Positions 12,639-24,892 of a DNA stretch of 64,000 nucleotides are shown here, piece by piece. The stretch spans positions 27,096,066 to 27,160,065 of the forward strand of contig NC_092467.1 in the NCBI RefSeq assembly GCF_047495875.1, given 5' to 3'. The stretch's first letter is position 1, and the number at the start of each line of letters is the position of its first letter. The position numbers and the translations under genes were made by a program. The notes under the pieces are model-generated. The model searched no databases, had not been told where the DNA came from, and was given only the letters and a program-made list of their open reading frames with translations. The stretch is from Pithys albifrons albifrons. Taxonomy: Eukaryota > Chordata > Aves > Passeriformes > Thamnophilidae.

Positions 12639-12984
12639 CTGCAGGGCAGCAGGGAAGGAAGCAGGGCATATCACTTCATACACATTCATTCAATAGTTAG
12701 AATCTTTGCTCTGTTCTGCCTGGGCAGTCCAGAAAGGGCAGAAAACAGCCACATCCTCTTCACTGTGTAGGCTGGACCAATCCCCAGTGGCTCCTTTAGC
12801 CCCTTTATGTGGAGCCTATGTAGGCACCTGGCATTGCATCAGCATCAGGGTTAGAGTGCACACTGCAGTGTCCCTGATAAGCTCAGCTGGGCTGTTTACC
12901 AAGGGTAGAAACCTGCCTGGGTCTGGAGAGAGCAGACAGGATGGGCGACCACTTGGGAAGAGAAGAGGGAACATGGACAAATAC

Positions 12985-13091
12985 CTGAGCACCTTGGATG
13001 CCAAGAGTCCATAGAGCCTTGTGAGCAGTCCCTGGGGAGCAGCAGCCCCACATGGAGCCTGGATACGTGTGCCAGTCTGAGGGAGTGTCTC
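12985..13091 (-). CDS. Coding exon of the large minus-strand gene
   Basis: An exon of 107 bases, phase 0 to 2. The acceptor is ctgtgtttgtttgcag and the donor CTCAG followed by gtattt. The product includes QGLLTRLYGLLASK. A second strong acceptor at 13141-13142, preceded by a long C/T tract, would add 16 in-frame codons to the 5' end; both could be used. An alternative donor (AAG followed by gtgctc) sits eight bases earlier and breaks the phase. Confidence 0.6.
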
Positions 13092-13688
13092 CTGCAAACA
13101 AACACAGCGTGGGGACTGCTGTGAGGCAGGCACAGCGCGGCTGCCGTGGGAAGGGAAGGAGGCAGAGCCAGTTACAGGAGATTGGCAAGGCAAGGTCTGT
13201 TGAAGGAGAATCAAACAGAGCCCATTCTCCCTAAAGATCTGGTAGCAAGAGGGGTAGGTGAATGTCCAAGATTGGAAAGAAACCACGCTGTAATTCCTGA
13301 TGAACATATACCTAATGAAAAGAGCAGTAACAGAACATCTGAAGAGTGAATTTGCTAAACAGATACAGCACACAGTGCTCTGTGTAGCATTTCTCTTCAC
13401 ATTTAGAAAATAACTAGATCTCATGCTTATTTTGCTTCCCTTCTCTATATCTAAATTCATATTCTTTACCACCTGCATGTGCAGAATGGAATAAATAATG
13501 ATTACCACTGTGATGGAGAACTACTGCTAAAATCCCAGTAAGTCATCAAATGGTTGTTACATACAAAGATAGTGCAGTCAATAGTGAGGCTTTTTCAGCA
13601 GGGTTAGGCAGCAACACTATATGTGCATGTTTTATTAGTTACAAAAATGGGTATTTCAGGATAAGCACCACATGTAGATCAAACTGAC

Positions 13689-13745
13689 AGACTCCTTTGG
13701 GATTAAGCCCCATCGCCTTCTGAATGCAAGACAAGCATAAAACCA
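13689..13745 (-). CDS. Possible coding exon of the large minus-strand gene
   Basis: A 57-base candidate (19 codons, phase 0 to 0). The acceptor is excellent (gattttttttccccattgctgcag), and it reads FRRRWGLIPKES near its end. The donor, TCT followed by gtcagt, is poor. A second frame through the same stretch is also open, so both frame and end are uncertain. Confidence 0.35.
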
Positions 13746-14447
13746 CTGCAGCAATGGGGAAAAAAAATCAGCTTGAAAATAATTAAACAGCAAGGCAGCC
13801 ACCCATAATGATATTCAGCAGAACACATTAGGGACAGTTTGCTGGGAATGCACAAGAGCACTCCAGTTGTTTAATTAACATTGAAACGGCGGTTCCACAA
13901 GAACTAAAAATCCTGTTAATTTATGTGTCTCTTAATGATGCTCATTTAAATACTGTCAACTTTTCTCCAGTTTAATATTCATGATTTCTAGTCATTAAAA
14001 CACCACGCTCAGCTTGTGGATTCACCGAGAAACACAAATTGTTTGATGATGATGTCAGTTCTTAAAAAGTTTTTTTCCCCTTAAAGTGTAAATCTCTCAG
14101 TGCTCATCACTAGGGTCATTGTATTCTGGTCTATAAATACCATTTTTATCATTCGTATAATATAATAAACTACAATGTTCTCTCTCACCTTCAAAGATGA
14201 GCCCTGCTTGCATAGTCAGGAGTTATTTATGTAAAGGTAGTTATCTTTTTATGACAGAGCATCTGAGCTGGTTAATGTAATGGCCTTATATATTGGGATA
14301 CTGGGCTCAGGTCCCACTTTAGATTATAAAAACTATTTTCATCCAGGGTAGGAAACATTACATTAAAAATAATTTTAGTGCTGAAAAGATGCTTGCAGCT
14401 GGATATTAAAAAGATACTGCCAATACAGGCAGAAGTCAAATTTTGAC

Positions 14448-14561
14448 CTCCCAAGAATGAGTATATCCATGGTGTGAACAAACACTTGCTTCCATTAAAC
14501 TTTTGTACACCCTGTCCTTTCTCTGTGTTGGCAAGTTTAGGTGTAGCCTTGTGACTGAGAC
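14448..14561 (-). CDS. Coding exon of the large minus-strand gene
   Basis: An exon of 114 bases (38 codons, phase 0 to 0), with acceptor aacctttttctgaacag and donor GAG followed by gtcaaa. It reads TRLHLNLPTQRKDRVYKS, then a histidine- and tryptophan-containing tail. The frame closes right after the donor. Phase fits the exons on both sides. Confidence 0.55.
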
Positions 14562-17500
14562 CTGTTCAGAAAAAGGTTATATGTTGATCTTTTACTGTCT
14601 GAGAAAATCCACTAAATTTTTTATAAATAAAAAATATGGCTTAATTGTACAGTTAATCTCTTTTAAAATGAGAACTTAAATTTCAAATTAAAACTGAACA
14701 TTTTCAGCAAGGCTGGGAGCAGAATATTTGGGACAAGACAAGTATGGAAAACTACAGATAAAAATTTAAATAATCTTCCCTTACAGGTGCATTTCTTCCT
14801 ACTATTTTTCTTCTCAAGTACCAGACCATAACATCATCTTAATTTCTTCTTTTGATGATGCCTTGTTTTCCTAGACAAGACATAGTATTATTTTTATTCT
14901 TCTTTTTAATACCCAAACAATTGGAAGTGTCTCTATTAGATATTTTGCTTTTTTCTCTAAGTGGATGGTAAAAAATATTAATAAAGAGTGCAGGTTCAGG
15001 CTTAAAAGAGGTAATATGCAAAGGGCAGCTGAAATCTTGTTAGCACTCCAATTCCCACTGCATACTTTTAAGACCTAGCTGAGTTCCCTGTCTTTGGTGT
15101 TTTTTTATTATTCCTGTCAGATTTCCAGTACACATTGAAATGCAACAGTGCCATATAATTTTTCTGAAAGACAGTTTGTTTGGCATTTTAGACAGACATC
15201 CAACACAACAAAATGTACTTTATTATACAGAGAGAAAAATATCCTGTGAACCAGGCAGCACAGAACTTACACTACCTGATTAGTAACAAAGCCAATATTT
15301 ATCACCTACTTCTTTCTGCTCATTGCAGGTTTTACATTTTATTCTTTCCCTGTTGTTTCATATTTATAATCTGCACTTCATAACTAAATAGCTTAATGTG
15401 GTTTACCTCTGAAAAAAACAGTCCTAACTAGATGGTCTAGACATAATCTTAATTACCAAAATGCTATCCCATGTTTGAAATGCTTTTATGCAGTTACTGT
15501 TGCTATTTTCTTCCAGAAGCATTTCAATTAAGCAAGTAATCTGTATTAACTTATTGTCTACGCATTTTAATGTAATATACCTTATTTTCAGCATCATTCA
15601 TCCCTGAAGAGATGTTTCTATTTATTTTGGTAGTCTAAATGTTCTTTATTTCAGCCAGAGATTCTTTTTTCATTATACCTCACACACGTCTAATTATTAA
15701 ATGCTCTTTCTTGGGACCACGATTTTGGAATAAAGCCTGATACATAGTTTTAGCATGAAATACATGACCATCTCTATTCTGCTTTAATCCATAATAGATT
15801 TTCTCCAGTAAAAATGCATTATAACTCCATATTGATCTATGAATGATCTATGCAATTCCAATGACCCTACTATTTGTCATGCTGATCATAGGAAAAAAAT
15901 ACTTATTAACATCTTAATCTGGTTTTTTTTCACTACAAAAAGGATGCAGATCTTAAGGAAAACTATATTAGTTCTATCGTGGCAGCATTCTTCTGTTTAA
16001 ATCATTACAGATAAATTTGATAACATAAACCTAATATGATAAGCCACACAGCTCTTCCATTTTGGTGTTTATACTTCCATATTCAACCCTTTAGACGTTG
16101 CTTCAGGAGGCAGTTTTCCTCTTTTGAAACTTAAGCATTGCCTGTGAACTGGTCCCCAAATGAAAGTTTCCATTACATTAAATTGGTATTTTGTATAGCC
16201 AGCGTGAAGTAATCAGCATATGATATCTATTCCCAGTACATTTATTTACTCAACTTCTTCAGTGTCCCTAATCTTTGGCACTAATGGTTCAATAATTAAA
16301 CAAATTATAATGAACAGTCTTCTCTTGTTCCTTGTTTTTGAAGCACTTGAACCCAATGCACAAGGAAAGTCGTTTCACATGCTAATTCAATTCTGAAAGC
16401 ATTTTTCATGTTTCTCCAATATCCCAATTAAACACAGGGATTTTACCAAGAAAAACAAAACATTTTCTCTGTACCTATACCCTGAGTAAAAGCCTAGTTT
16501 TCAGACTTTATGATGTTCTAAATGTCACAGCAGAATTTCTTCACTTCCCTAAGGGAATTCCTTTCCTAAAACACAGTTTTGTTTTCATCAACATCATCTT
16601 TCTTGTCTCTAACTCCACCAGGGCTTAGTGGGAAATCCTGCTTTCAGTTGGCTCAGGAGGGAGGTTGATTGGGTTCATCCTGATTTGGAAGGGGTTTCAA
16701 AACTCCTTGCAAGTGTGGAAAGTTGTCAGCCAAGTGTTGTTTCAAACCACAGAAGAGCCTTCCTGAAGAAGGAAGGTTCTTGGTTCCCAAAATTTTGGGA
16801 GAAGCACCGAGTGTGTTCATGACTCTTCCCTAAGTTCAAAGGTAAAAGTAACTTTTATGCCTCTGTCACCAAACTATTACACAGGTATTTTGAACCTCTG
16901 CAATCTCCCATGTTTGCATCTTTATTAATATACATTTGTGCAGAGATATGACACTTGCATTTTACAAATCCCTGGGTTTTTTTGCTTGACCTTGTTCCTG
17001 AGCACTCCTTGTTCTTATGGCTATCTCAGATCATCCATTAAAATTAACTCTGACTGCTAATGTGTCTCATTTCTTCCCTGGAGAGAAGATAAAAATGCCA
17101 AAGACCACTTGATTGCAAATAGAAGTTCTTTCTGTGTTTTGGCTCTTGTTTTTGTCAGTAGTGGCTTTATCTGAGAATTAATATTTCCCTTTTTTACTCT
17201 AATGATAAAGTCTGTCTCATTATGGCTCCTGTAAAGTGCAAACTTGTTGCTCTAAGCCTACATGTTTGTGCCTATCTCATGTTTTCCCTAAATCCACTAT
17301 TCAAGGTTACATATATCCCTTTATAATTGCTGTAAAGGCCTTTTGCCTAGGATTCTGAAGATGAATTCTGTAAGAGATTTCCCAGCATATAATTATTGTG
17401 TGATTTTCTGTTCTATTCACACTTTCTTTCAGTGCTACCTAATCTCCATCTTTTTTTTCACTGACATGAACTTTATTTTTATGAATACCAATGCATAGGC

Positions 17501-17925
17501 AGAGATACTGCTGTTCTTATTCTAATATTGAGAATTTTGCATAATAGACTTCTTGATATCAAAATTAAATCACTTGGAGTATGTATTCTGAGAGATTCAG
17601 AGAAATAAATATATTCCATTAAATTGCAGAAATCTTCCAATGTCCATCAGCTCTGGGGTTTATAAACTGATTCCACCATTTAAGCTTTTTCAGTGAAGCT
17701 TCTGGAAGACTTGTTTATGTATCCTGTACTGCGCTGATGTGTCAACCATCATCTGTGAATCCAGGGCTGCTGCAAGCACTAATCAAGCACTAAAATTTTA
17801 TATGGGTAAACATCAGTGGCAAAGTCATCTTCCTTCTTCATCTGGTTTGCAACTTTTATAGTCCAGCACTACTTGAATAGGCATTAATAAACACAGAGTT
17901 TTTAATAGGAAGAAACCATTCCTAC
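14562..17925. other. AT-rich intron
   Basis: This is AT-rich sequence with no repeat I recognise. A minus-strand block at about 16665-16840 starts after a good acceptor and stays open for some 58 codons (beginning GRVMNTLGASPKILG), but it has no good donor before its stop, so it is left uncalled. Confidence 0.5.
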
Positions 17926-17985
17926 AGACAGCTCCCAGTGGCCTTTTGGTGTCATTATTTCTTTTTCCTTCAGGTGAGCTTCCTG
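17926..17985 (-). CDS. Possible coding exon of the large minus-strand gene
   Basis: A 60-base (or 57-base) candidate, phase 0 to 0, reading LKEKEIMTPKGHWEL. The product is protein-like and fits in phase between the 18671-18715 and 14448-14561 exons. The acceptor lacks a pyrimidine tract and is a CAG/CAG pair (NAGNAG); the donor is TCT followed by gtagga. Weak splice sites make this uncertain. Confidence 0.35.
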
Positions 17986-18670
17986 CTGAGTCACTAACCA
18001 CATTTCCCATTTTTATTGGTTTTGGTGTGTGGTTTGGTGAGGTCTGGTTTTGTTAGGGTTTTTTTAATAAAGGGTATCTTTTAATAGCTTGCTTTAACTC
18101 CATATTTAAAATCTGGTATGCCGATTTCTTTTTTTTTACTCCTTCCATATTTGATAGCAATATTAAGCTTTATCTTTATTTAGGAGTATCTCCTCGTTAT
18201 CCTTGTGGGGAATATCTCCATATCTGCTAGTCAGACTTCTGATTATATTCAACATCATACCAAATTATGGCATAACTTTAAACTATACATTACCCCTATG
18301 CTGTATTTTTGCTTTGTTCTGTGTTTTCTGGTACCCACATTAATATTTGCAAACTTTCTTAATGCTAGCTTTTGTAGTTGTTACTTGTTATTTGTTGGAA
18401 ATTTGTTTCTTAAACTGTATCTTTATAATTTTAGCTCAAAACTCATTATATACATTTTTTGCCATCAAGGCAGTATTTTTTCACAGTACAAGCACTGTGT
18501 TTTATTACATTCAAAAGGCATCCCAATTCCCTTTCTCTTATAGTTAATGAGCCCTCAGGTGAAATACCCTTAACTTGAGTCTAATCAGTGCCTATTTGTT
18601 CTTGCTTCCAGCAATGAGGTCAGGAACTTTTGGACTTCCCCTGGCACACAGAAGGCATAGTTTGACTTAC

Positions 18671-18715
18671 CTGAGACATATTTAGGGTTGTTGAGAACTC
18701 TGGAGCACAGTGCTC
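18671..18715 (-). CDS. Small coding exon of the large minus-strand gene
   Basis: A 45-base exon (15 codons, phase 0 to 0) reading EHCAPEFSTTLNMSQ. The donor is a perfect consensus, CAG followed by gtaagt; the acceptor ends in catctccatag. Phase matches the 21836-21914 exon upstream and the exons downstream. Confidence 0.5.
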
Positions 18716-21700
18716 CTATGGAGATGTTTGCAGATTTGTGTTAATAAAGTCCCCTTGGTTGAGCTCCACTGTTGCCTCTTTTGATGTCCAGAAAACTAAT
18801 CACTCTAATAATGTAACTCTGCTTTGCCTGGATGACTTCATTTATTGCACACCCTGATCCTTTTTTAATTTTGTTTGACTATAATAATGCAAAGATTTAG
18901 GCCTCCACTTGTCAAGTGGCAAACGAGTTGCATTGGCCCACTTTCACTTGGAGATGTGGAAGGCATCTCTTGCTACCTCTGTAAAACAGCCAATTTACAG
19001 ATAGGATGAATATTCTCATTGAAGGTTGGAGGTGGATGTTTGAATCTCCTCAGTTGGAGCAAAATTTAACCTAAATTCCTTCATTCTGAGAACATTCTCA
19101 TCACAAGCCTTTTGCCGCTTTGTCCTGTTCCCTCCCATGCCCCTTGTGCATTTTAAGCACAGGAAGTATTACTGTCTTTGTACGTTGTTCACAGAGTTCA
19201 CTGACTACAGACCTCAAAAACTCCTTCAATACAAAAGAGCCAGGGGTTTGATGTTTCCACTGGCACTATTTCCTAGTTTAAGTTCCCTCCCATTGCTATG
19301 TTTGTTGGCTTAACTGTCTTTAGCCCACAAACAGAAATCTCAAGCACATGCCTTTTACTTTTTAACTCTATTCCCACAATTAAGAACCTAATTTTAAGTA
19401 GCCAAACACTGAGCACCAAGAGCCCTTTTGAGATCTGTGCTGGAATTCTAGCATGCTATTGTCCTTAACTCCTAAATCTGGACCCTAAGAACCACCTATC
19501 TCCTACTCCAGACATACCACTATTCCCAAAGAAGCATGCCCTTGTCTAGTTCACCTGGGGACACCTGGGCCTGTAAAGCAAATTATCAGAATTTAACTTT
19601 CTTCTCCAAAATAGCCAGAAAGAAGACCTTTCTTCTTTAAAACAGTAATTAAATGACCATATCTCCTTCCTCTGAACAGCCTATCAAAAAGACATTTAAA
19701 TAGGACATGGCAAAATCTTAATCCATCATAGCATGATAATGACGTATTGTTTGGCCTGGGCAGAGAATGATGCTACAGTACACTAATTAAAATATCCATT
19801 TATAAAAACTATTTCAATTACTGCATGAGTAAATATTCAAGTCAAAATTCAGCAAAGTGCTTAGGCACATGTTTAAATCCCACAGACCACACAATCAAAT
19901 GGTGCAGTGCACATTTTTTTGTCTGCAGTGCATTTTTGTAATTCTTGGCATGTTCATTTTAGTTTGTTTTAGTGGGTCAGGAACACAGGAGAGGATAAAG
20001 TGAACCTAAAAAGATACACTACACAATAGATTGGCAGTTGCCTTTTTCTCTTTTTTCCCTAAGTGAAAATCAAACTAAGATTCTGGATTCATAGGCATGA
20101 GGCTAAAGAAAGCACAGGGGTTTGTCTTCAGGACCAGCAACCAACTTCACTAGGATTTACTTGCATGAATGAGCAATTATTTGATCCACATGGACTTAAC
20201 AGACTTCATGTCCTGCCCCATACTTAGTTGAATTGGATCTTCATGCTCATCCTGTTTCAATGCTTAGCATGTTTTGACTAAAAACAGGTTTAGAATTCAT
20301 TTATAACTCCTTGTATAAAGTGTTCTGTAAGAGGTCTCAGTCCCACACCCTCCACTCTGTGTGGGGAACTGGACTCTCACATTCTCAGATGTGCTGCTCC
20401 TGCTGACAGCCAGTCAGGGCCAAAATCTGACTCTCAAGAACATTTCTGCGACAATACAGTGAAGATTCAGAGATCAGGTTTTAGAAGGTTTTCCCCATCT
20501 CCCTCCTGCCCTTCAGGAAGCAGAAATGTTCTTTTCAAAAGAAGGGTTTGAGTGAGAGGTGCTGTCTTGCAGCAGAGCACCTGGAAAGTCGCAATCTAAA
20601 ATATTCCCCTGCCATCAAGGCATGGCCAGACACAGGAGGAATGTCAGAGCGTCTAAATAACCATTCCAGGCAAGAACCTGCAAATTGCCTGAAAAAGGGT
20701 AGTATTTCCTAGAGGAAGATCAACAGCACAGCAATTTGCAAACCTATTTCATTACAGTTATTTATTTAGAAAAATTAAATTGTTTACACTCCTAAATGAC
20801 CATAGGGAACCAAATATTTTGTGAATGTAAACTACAGCTGTGATTAAAGCATTAGCTGCACTTTCTTAATATTCATAGTGATGTCTTGTACAAGCAGCAT
20901 TAACATAAATTCATATATTCATATATTTACACTAAAATGAAAAGTTTATTATTTATTATTATCTTGGTGGGAGATGGGATTTATGCCTCTGTAAAGAATC
21001 TAAGCTGTCATATTTTCTTTATCCCATATTTGCCAGGTTGCCTTGTGGTTTATTTATTTGTTAACTCTATTGATCTGCTCCAGCCATTAGGCACTTTATA
21101 AACAACTGTGGACTAATTGGTATTCATGTGTTGGGAGTATTTTCTTGCAGTAGTGAAATGATACAGTGAAGTTTATAATCAAATGATAGTTCAGTGCCCT
21201 ATTTTTGAAGTTCAAATACTAAAAAAGGCCAAGTTAAAAAATGTTGTAAGAAATATTAAGTGAATTCTTGTAAAGCATTTTTTCTCTGTTCTCTGAAAAG
21301 ACAAGCAAAAGAACATGAGAGTAAACATTGCTGATCAAACCAGTCATTCAAGAACTACATAATCCTGTCTCTAGCTATATGTATGCAAACAGCTTCACCC
21401 TTCTTGAACTCCCTGTAACTCCTCAAAACAACTTAAAACAACTTCTATTCACAAATAAAACTGTCTACCTCACTTAAAGCTCAACTCCAGCTTGTACCTT
21501 TTGCCCCTGGAAGGCTGTTTAAGGCCAGTCCTGATTCTGAATAGATCCATGCAAACCAAAACACAGCCAAGACTCAGGTTCTCAACAAGAGCAATCTCTT
21601 ATTACAGTATTTTTATAGGAGAGTGTTTTCAAGAAGCAGTTTAGTAGTCCTTGTCCAAGCCTGTGACTTTGACCAGCACAGGCAGTGAGTTAAATACTTG

Positions 21701-21835
21701 ACTATACTGAGAGATCCAATTTACATTCTTTTATGAATATCCTTCTTGCCTGGGGCCTGGCAGCGTCAGCAGGCAGCAGGAGCTATCAGCAGCAAACAGT
21801 CTCAATTCACTGAAGCCACTTTATTTTGATCCTAC
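18716..21835. other. Intron; possible conserved non-coding block near 20.7-21.0 kb
   Basis: No exon that fits the phases was found. The stretch at about 20740-20960 is unusually rich in TAAT/ATTA-type words without tandem repetition, a texture typical of vertebrate conserved non-coding elements; alignment is needed to test this. Confidence 0.4.
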
Positions 21836-21914
21836 CTTGTGCCCTGCCAAGTTGTTCCTGAGACTGTCCAGCCTCATCTCTTCTGCTGCCAAAGGAGTTT
21901 TATTCTTCCTTGCC
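21836..21914 (-). CDS. Coding exon of the large minus-strand gene
   Basis: A 79-base exon, phase 2 to 0, with strong sites: acceptor gtgtgggtttgtttcttag and donor AAG followed by gtagga. It reads AAEEMRLDSLRNNLAGHK, an amphipathic helix. Its first base completes a tryptophan codon with the end of the 22188-22276 exon. This is one of the best-supported exons. Confidence 0.8.
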
Positions 21915-22187
21915 CTAAGAAACAAACCCACACCTCCCAAACCTGTTGAGTACAGAGTTTGGTGGCTCATGACAACCACCTCCCTCCCACTCAGCCTGAC
22001 CATTTGAGCACTGCTAAATGTGTTTGAAATGTCAAGATGAAGTCCAGTGACTTCTTAAACCCCTTCCCAGCAGCAAGGAAAAGGTTTCCATTAAAGGACA
22101 GGTCACCCTTCTTTCTAAGGTCAAGCGATGAGTTTCCTGAGTGTATCCACACTGACATTTGCTGTTACCTATAGAAAGCAAAAACAC

Positions 22188-22276
22188 CAAACAGAGTCAC
22201 AAATTGCCTGTTGGCAGAGTTCAGTTTTGCTCCTTGTCAACTTTGTCAACAATTTTAGCTGTTCTATCAGCTTTCG
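22188..22276 (-). CDS. Coding exon of the large minus-strand gene (coiled-coil)
   Basis: An 89-base exon, phase 0 to 2, reading RKLIEQLKLLTKLTRSK, a coiled-coil-like basic helix. The acceptor used here (aatttctaccag) gives phase 0. A stronger-looking one 16 bases earlier (ending aaaagccttcag) keeps the frame but enters in phase 2. The donor is GTTTG followed by gtgttt. A better donor (TATAG followed by gtaaca) lies about 20 bases further on but would include an in-frame TAG. Confidence 0.7.
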
Positions 22277-22441
22277 CTGGTAGAAATTAGTACTGAAGGC
22301 TTTTGAGAAAATAGTAAACATCAACAAGTTTCCTGGTGTATAAATAAACCTTGTGATTACAAGAAAAATATTATGTCTGTGTTTACTTCTGCTTTAAAGA
22401 CAACTTCACTAAAATTTGGGAACATAAACTTGTCATCTTAC

Positions 22442-22489
22442 ATTGCTACTGAGCACGTAGTGATACCCTTGTACTGTGTACACTGTCCT
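22442..22489 (-). CDS. Small coding exon of the large minus-strand gene
   Basis: A 48-base exon with acceptor atctattccttgcag and donor AAT followed by gtaaga. In the phase set by its neighbours (0 to 0) it reads RTVYTVQGYHYVLSSN. A second open frame (phase 2 to 2) would pair with the alternative acceptor of the next exon, but then the exon at 22801-22899 would not fit. Confidence 0.7.
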
Positions 22490-22800
22490 CTGCAAGGAAT
22501 AGATAAATGTTGTTATTTAAATTATCATCATATACATTGGCTTTAATCAGGGACTAACATTACACTGTGTTTTTATCACACAAGCTCAGAAAAATATCTC
22601 AGAGTTTATAGTCCCTCTGTTCTATAAATGACTAACCTGCCACAGAAAAGCAAAGAGAGCAAGTTAAAAGTGATGTATTTATTTTTACATCAAATCAGCT
22701 ATGCATAAAATGTTGATCATAAAAATAAAATATTAACGTATTAGCTGTCTTCTTTTTTTCTTCCTTTGTCTTGAAAACAGAGCTCATTAGACAGGTTCAC

Positions 22801-22899
22801 CTTTGTTTGTACATGGGTTCCAGTCAGTATCACTTTCAGGTTTTCACAAACAAAAATGATGTCTGACATGTCCTTTACTACACTGGAATCTTTCCCCAT
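22801..22899 (-). CDS. Coding exon of the large minus-strand gene
   Basis: A 99-base exon (33 codons, phase 0 to 0), with acceptor taaatctctgtggaatccctcag and donor AAG followed by gtgaac. It reads SDIIFVCENLKVILTG. Only this frame is open. It joins the 23714-23771 exon in phase. Confidence 0.8.
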
Positions 22900-23713
22900 C
22901 TGAGGGATTCCACAGAGATTTAAACAAAAGGCAACAATCACACTAATGTTACTTTCATTTTAGGTCAGCAAGCACCTTATTAAAACTAATGTAGCATCTA
23001 GAGTTTAAGGAAAGGTGAATGCTTTTGAAATCTGAGAGTTTACCCAGTTTCTAGGCCCTGTTCTAAGCTTAGAAAGGACAGTATGTTTGGCCATTTTCCC
23101 AGGCTTGCAAGAAAATCCCACAAAAATGGTGTCACCCTGTGCTGTAGACTTAATTACTTCTCATCACCACTAATAGAAATAGGAATGTTTCTCCATGTGA
23201 CAGAAGAAATAGCTTTGAGAGGACTGAAACAAGACAGAAGATTTTAGAGATACTGCACATGAAGAAAAGCATTGGTTTTGACCAAGATGAGGTGCTTCGT
23301 TTATAACCAGTAACAACACAGTCATCTGATTCACAACTGACTAGAACTTTCGCAGCTGAAATCCATTAACTGAAAGAACTATGACTCAGAGACTCAAAAG
23401 TGTTGAGCCACCTAACTCCCACAGAAATCCAGGCACCAAAATACCTACAGGGGTGATGGCCTTGTCACCTCTTAATAAGAAAGGCTCATAAGGGTGCTAC
23501 AGGTTAAGAACAACTAGAAGTTGCAGGCAGCTAATTAACTGCTGTTTTCTGCAGATATATTAGTACTCCTCACACCTTTGCTCCCAGATCTCCAGTTGAT
23601 AGTTTCAATCATCAGTGCACTCACACTAAGGCTGTGTTAGCAAAAAGCAGCTTCCAGCTGGATCCTGGGTTCTGGACTCATTCAGGAGCATTAACATGCT
23701 CTGGGTGTCTTAC

Positions 23714-23771
23714 ATATATCAGAAGGGCAAGAGCCCCACTTCTCCCCAGCACACAAACTTTGCAGTCAGGA
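23714..23771 (-). CDS. Coding exon of the large minus-strand gene
   Basis: A 58-base exon, phase 2 to 0, with acceptor gctgcagcccttcttgcag and donor TAT followed by gtaaga. It reads DCKVCVLGRSGALALLIY. Phase fits on both sides. Confidence 0.7.
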
Positions 23772-23848
23772 CTGCAAGAAGGGCTGCAGCATAACTCCAT
23801 GAATTTCCAGGTGAGCCAATGCAGAGACCAAGGCCACATGACTTTTAC

Positions 23849-23912
23849 CAGAGATTGTGCCTGTGCTTTGCATGCTTGAGATTTGTCTCATGTGACTTGA
23901 GAAAGTCATCCA
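23849..23912 (-). CDS. Coding exon of the large minus-strand gene
   Basis: A 64-base exon, phase 1 to 2, reading DDFLKSHETNLKHAKHRH, and ending in CTG followed by gtaaaa. The acceptor is an AAG/GAG pair three bases apart; the first choice would create a TGA across the junction with the preceding exon, so the second is preferred. Confidence 0.65.
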
Positions 23913-24117
23913 CTCCTTCATTTAGGGAGGACCTAATTTATCTTTGTACTTCTCCTGCGCCTCGAGTTAAAAGACAGACACATTTATAATGCATGGCTTT
24001 GTGATGTGTGAGCCACGACAGCTACAATCTGTGAGCCACGCACCAAAACTGCTGGAGAGGAGCACTTGAGAGAGCTGAGGCCAGTCAGACACCCCTCTCC
24101 TTCTCTCCATAACTTAC

Positions 24118-24190
24118 AGTGCTGAGGGTACTCTTTTCTACCCTCCACCCCAAATGTTTCACTGCTGACAAACACTTCAGCATCTGCATA
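24118..24190 (-). CDS. Coding exon of the large minus-strand gene
   Basis: A 73-base exon, phase 0 to 1, with acceptor gtttgtgatcatttctcag and a perfect donor (CACT followed by gtaagt). It reads YADAEVFVSSETFGVEG then a basic, proline-containing end. It lies in the same open frame as the next exon upstream, with only a 48-base gap, so intron retention or a very short intron should be considered. Confidence 0.7.
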
Positions 24191-24238
24191 CTGAGAAATG
24201 ATCACAAACACATCTGTCCCCAGTTCATCACTTCTTAC

Positions 24239-24330
24239 CCTCTGAAATGTCATATTTGGTTTAAAGGTACATCCACACAAGGGAGATTTGGAAAACTCCA
24301 TATCATCTTCAGAGTCAGTGAAAAATTTAA
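24239..24330 (-). CDS. Coding exon of the large minus-strand gene
   Basis: A 92-base exon, phase 1 to 0, with donor AGG followed by gtaaga and an acceptor ending in gttgccag. It reads KFFTDSEDDMEFSKSPL, then a cysteine-containing stretch. The reading frame continues without a stop through the 48-base gap into the 24118-24190 exon. Confidence 0.7.
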
Positions 24331-24384
24331 CTGGCAACTACATTACAAATGCATTTAATCCATTAGTCCATCTCATTAGTCTAC

Positions 24385-24451
24385 CTCAGATTTGTCCCTT
24401 CAGCATCCAGCAGTACATGTTGTCTGAGGAGTCATCTTGCTTTTCTGATTG
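24385..24451 (-). CDS. Coding exon with in-frame stop near its end
   Basis: A 67-base exon, phase 0 to 1, reading DDSSDNMYCWMLKGQI followed by TGA at 24386-24388, one base before the donor (GAG followed by gtagac). The phase required by both neighbours forces this frame. The stop would truncate the product unless the donor is misplaced. A CGA-to-TGA change is a common route to such stops, but this is inference. Confidence 0.5.
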
Positions 24452-24528
24452 CTCTCATTACAGGCTTAGCAAAGAGCACAAGTCCCTTTTTAAAATATAT
24501 CCACTTCCTGAGACTCCTTTCAGAATAC

Positions 24529-24569
24529 CCAGAACAGCAACCCTCTTGTGTTAGCTAGCTGGCACTCTC
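24529..24569 (-). CDS. Small coding exon of the large minus-strand gene
   Basis: A 41-base exon, phase 1 to 0, reading ECQLANTRGLLFW, with acceptor ggtgatctgtatttcag and donor TGG followed by gtattc. Phase fits on both sides; the donor is only moderate. Confidence 0.55.
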
Positions 24570-24665
24570 CTGAAATACAGATCACCAGCTGGCTCAGGAA
24601 GGTGCACGATAAACTCCTTCTCTCCAGCCTCAAAGGTGCTCCTGGATGGAAACACAGCTGTCCAC

Positions 24666-24748
24666 CTGCCTGCTCTGGGTGCACTAATGGGATCATTTTA
24701 GGTGAATGATCTATCTTCTTCACCAGCTCCATGCCCCTTTCCAGTCTG
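24666..24748 (-). CDS. Coding exon of the large minus-strand gene
   Basis: An exon of 83 bases (80 with the alternative acceptor), phase 2 to 1, with donor GGCAG followed by gtggac. It reads KKIDHSPKMIPLVHPEQ. The acceptor is an AAG/CAG pair three bases apart, which would add or drop one residue. Confidence 0.65.
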
Positions 24749-24892
24749 CTTGGAGGTTACAGCTGTGATTAAAACCTTCAACAGAGTATTTTTCCCAGCA
24801 GATCACATTGGCTAAAATCAATAGGAGATTTTACACTAATGCAGTAATGCTCTATATAATGAGGCTCAGGCTGGAAAATTTCCAGTGAAGAC

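Noticed and set aside
12264..12770. Plus-strand 168-codon open frame
   Set aside because: It is antisense to the exon at 12466-12638 and probably a shadow of it; no start or splice context.
12816..13508. Minus-strand 230-codon open frame, including an exon-like segment at 12828-12922 with a strong acceptor
   Set aside because: The long frame runs through good splice sites of two different exons and is mostly intron. The 12828-12922 segment enters in phase 1 and leaves in phase 0, fitting neither neighbour.
20290..20425. Minus-strand exon-like frame beginning after a good acceptor near 20420
   Set aside because: Available donors do not give a phase that fits the gene model.
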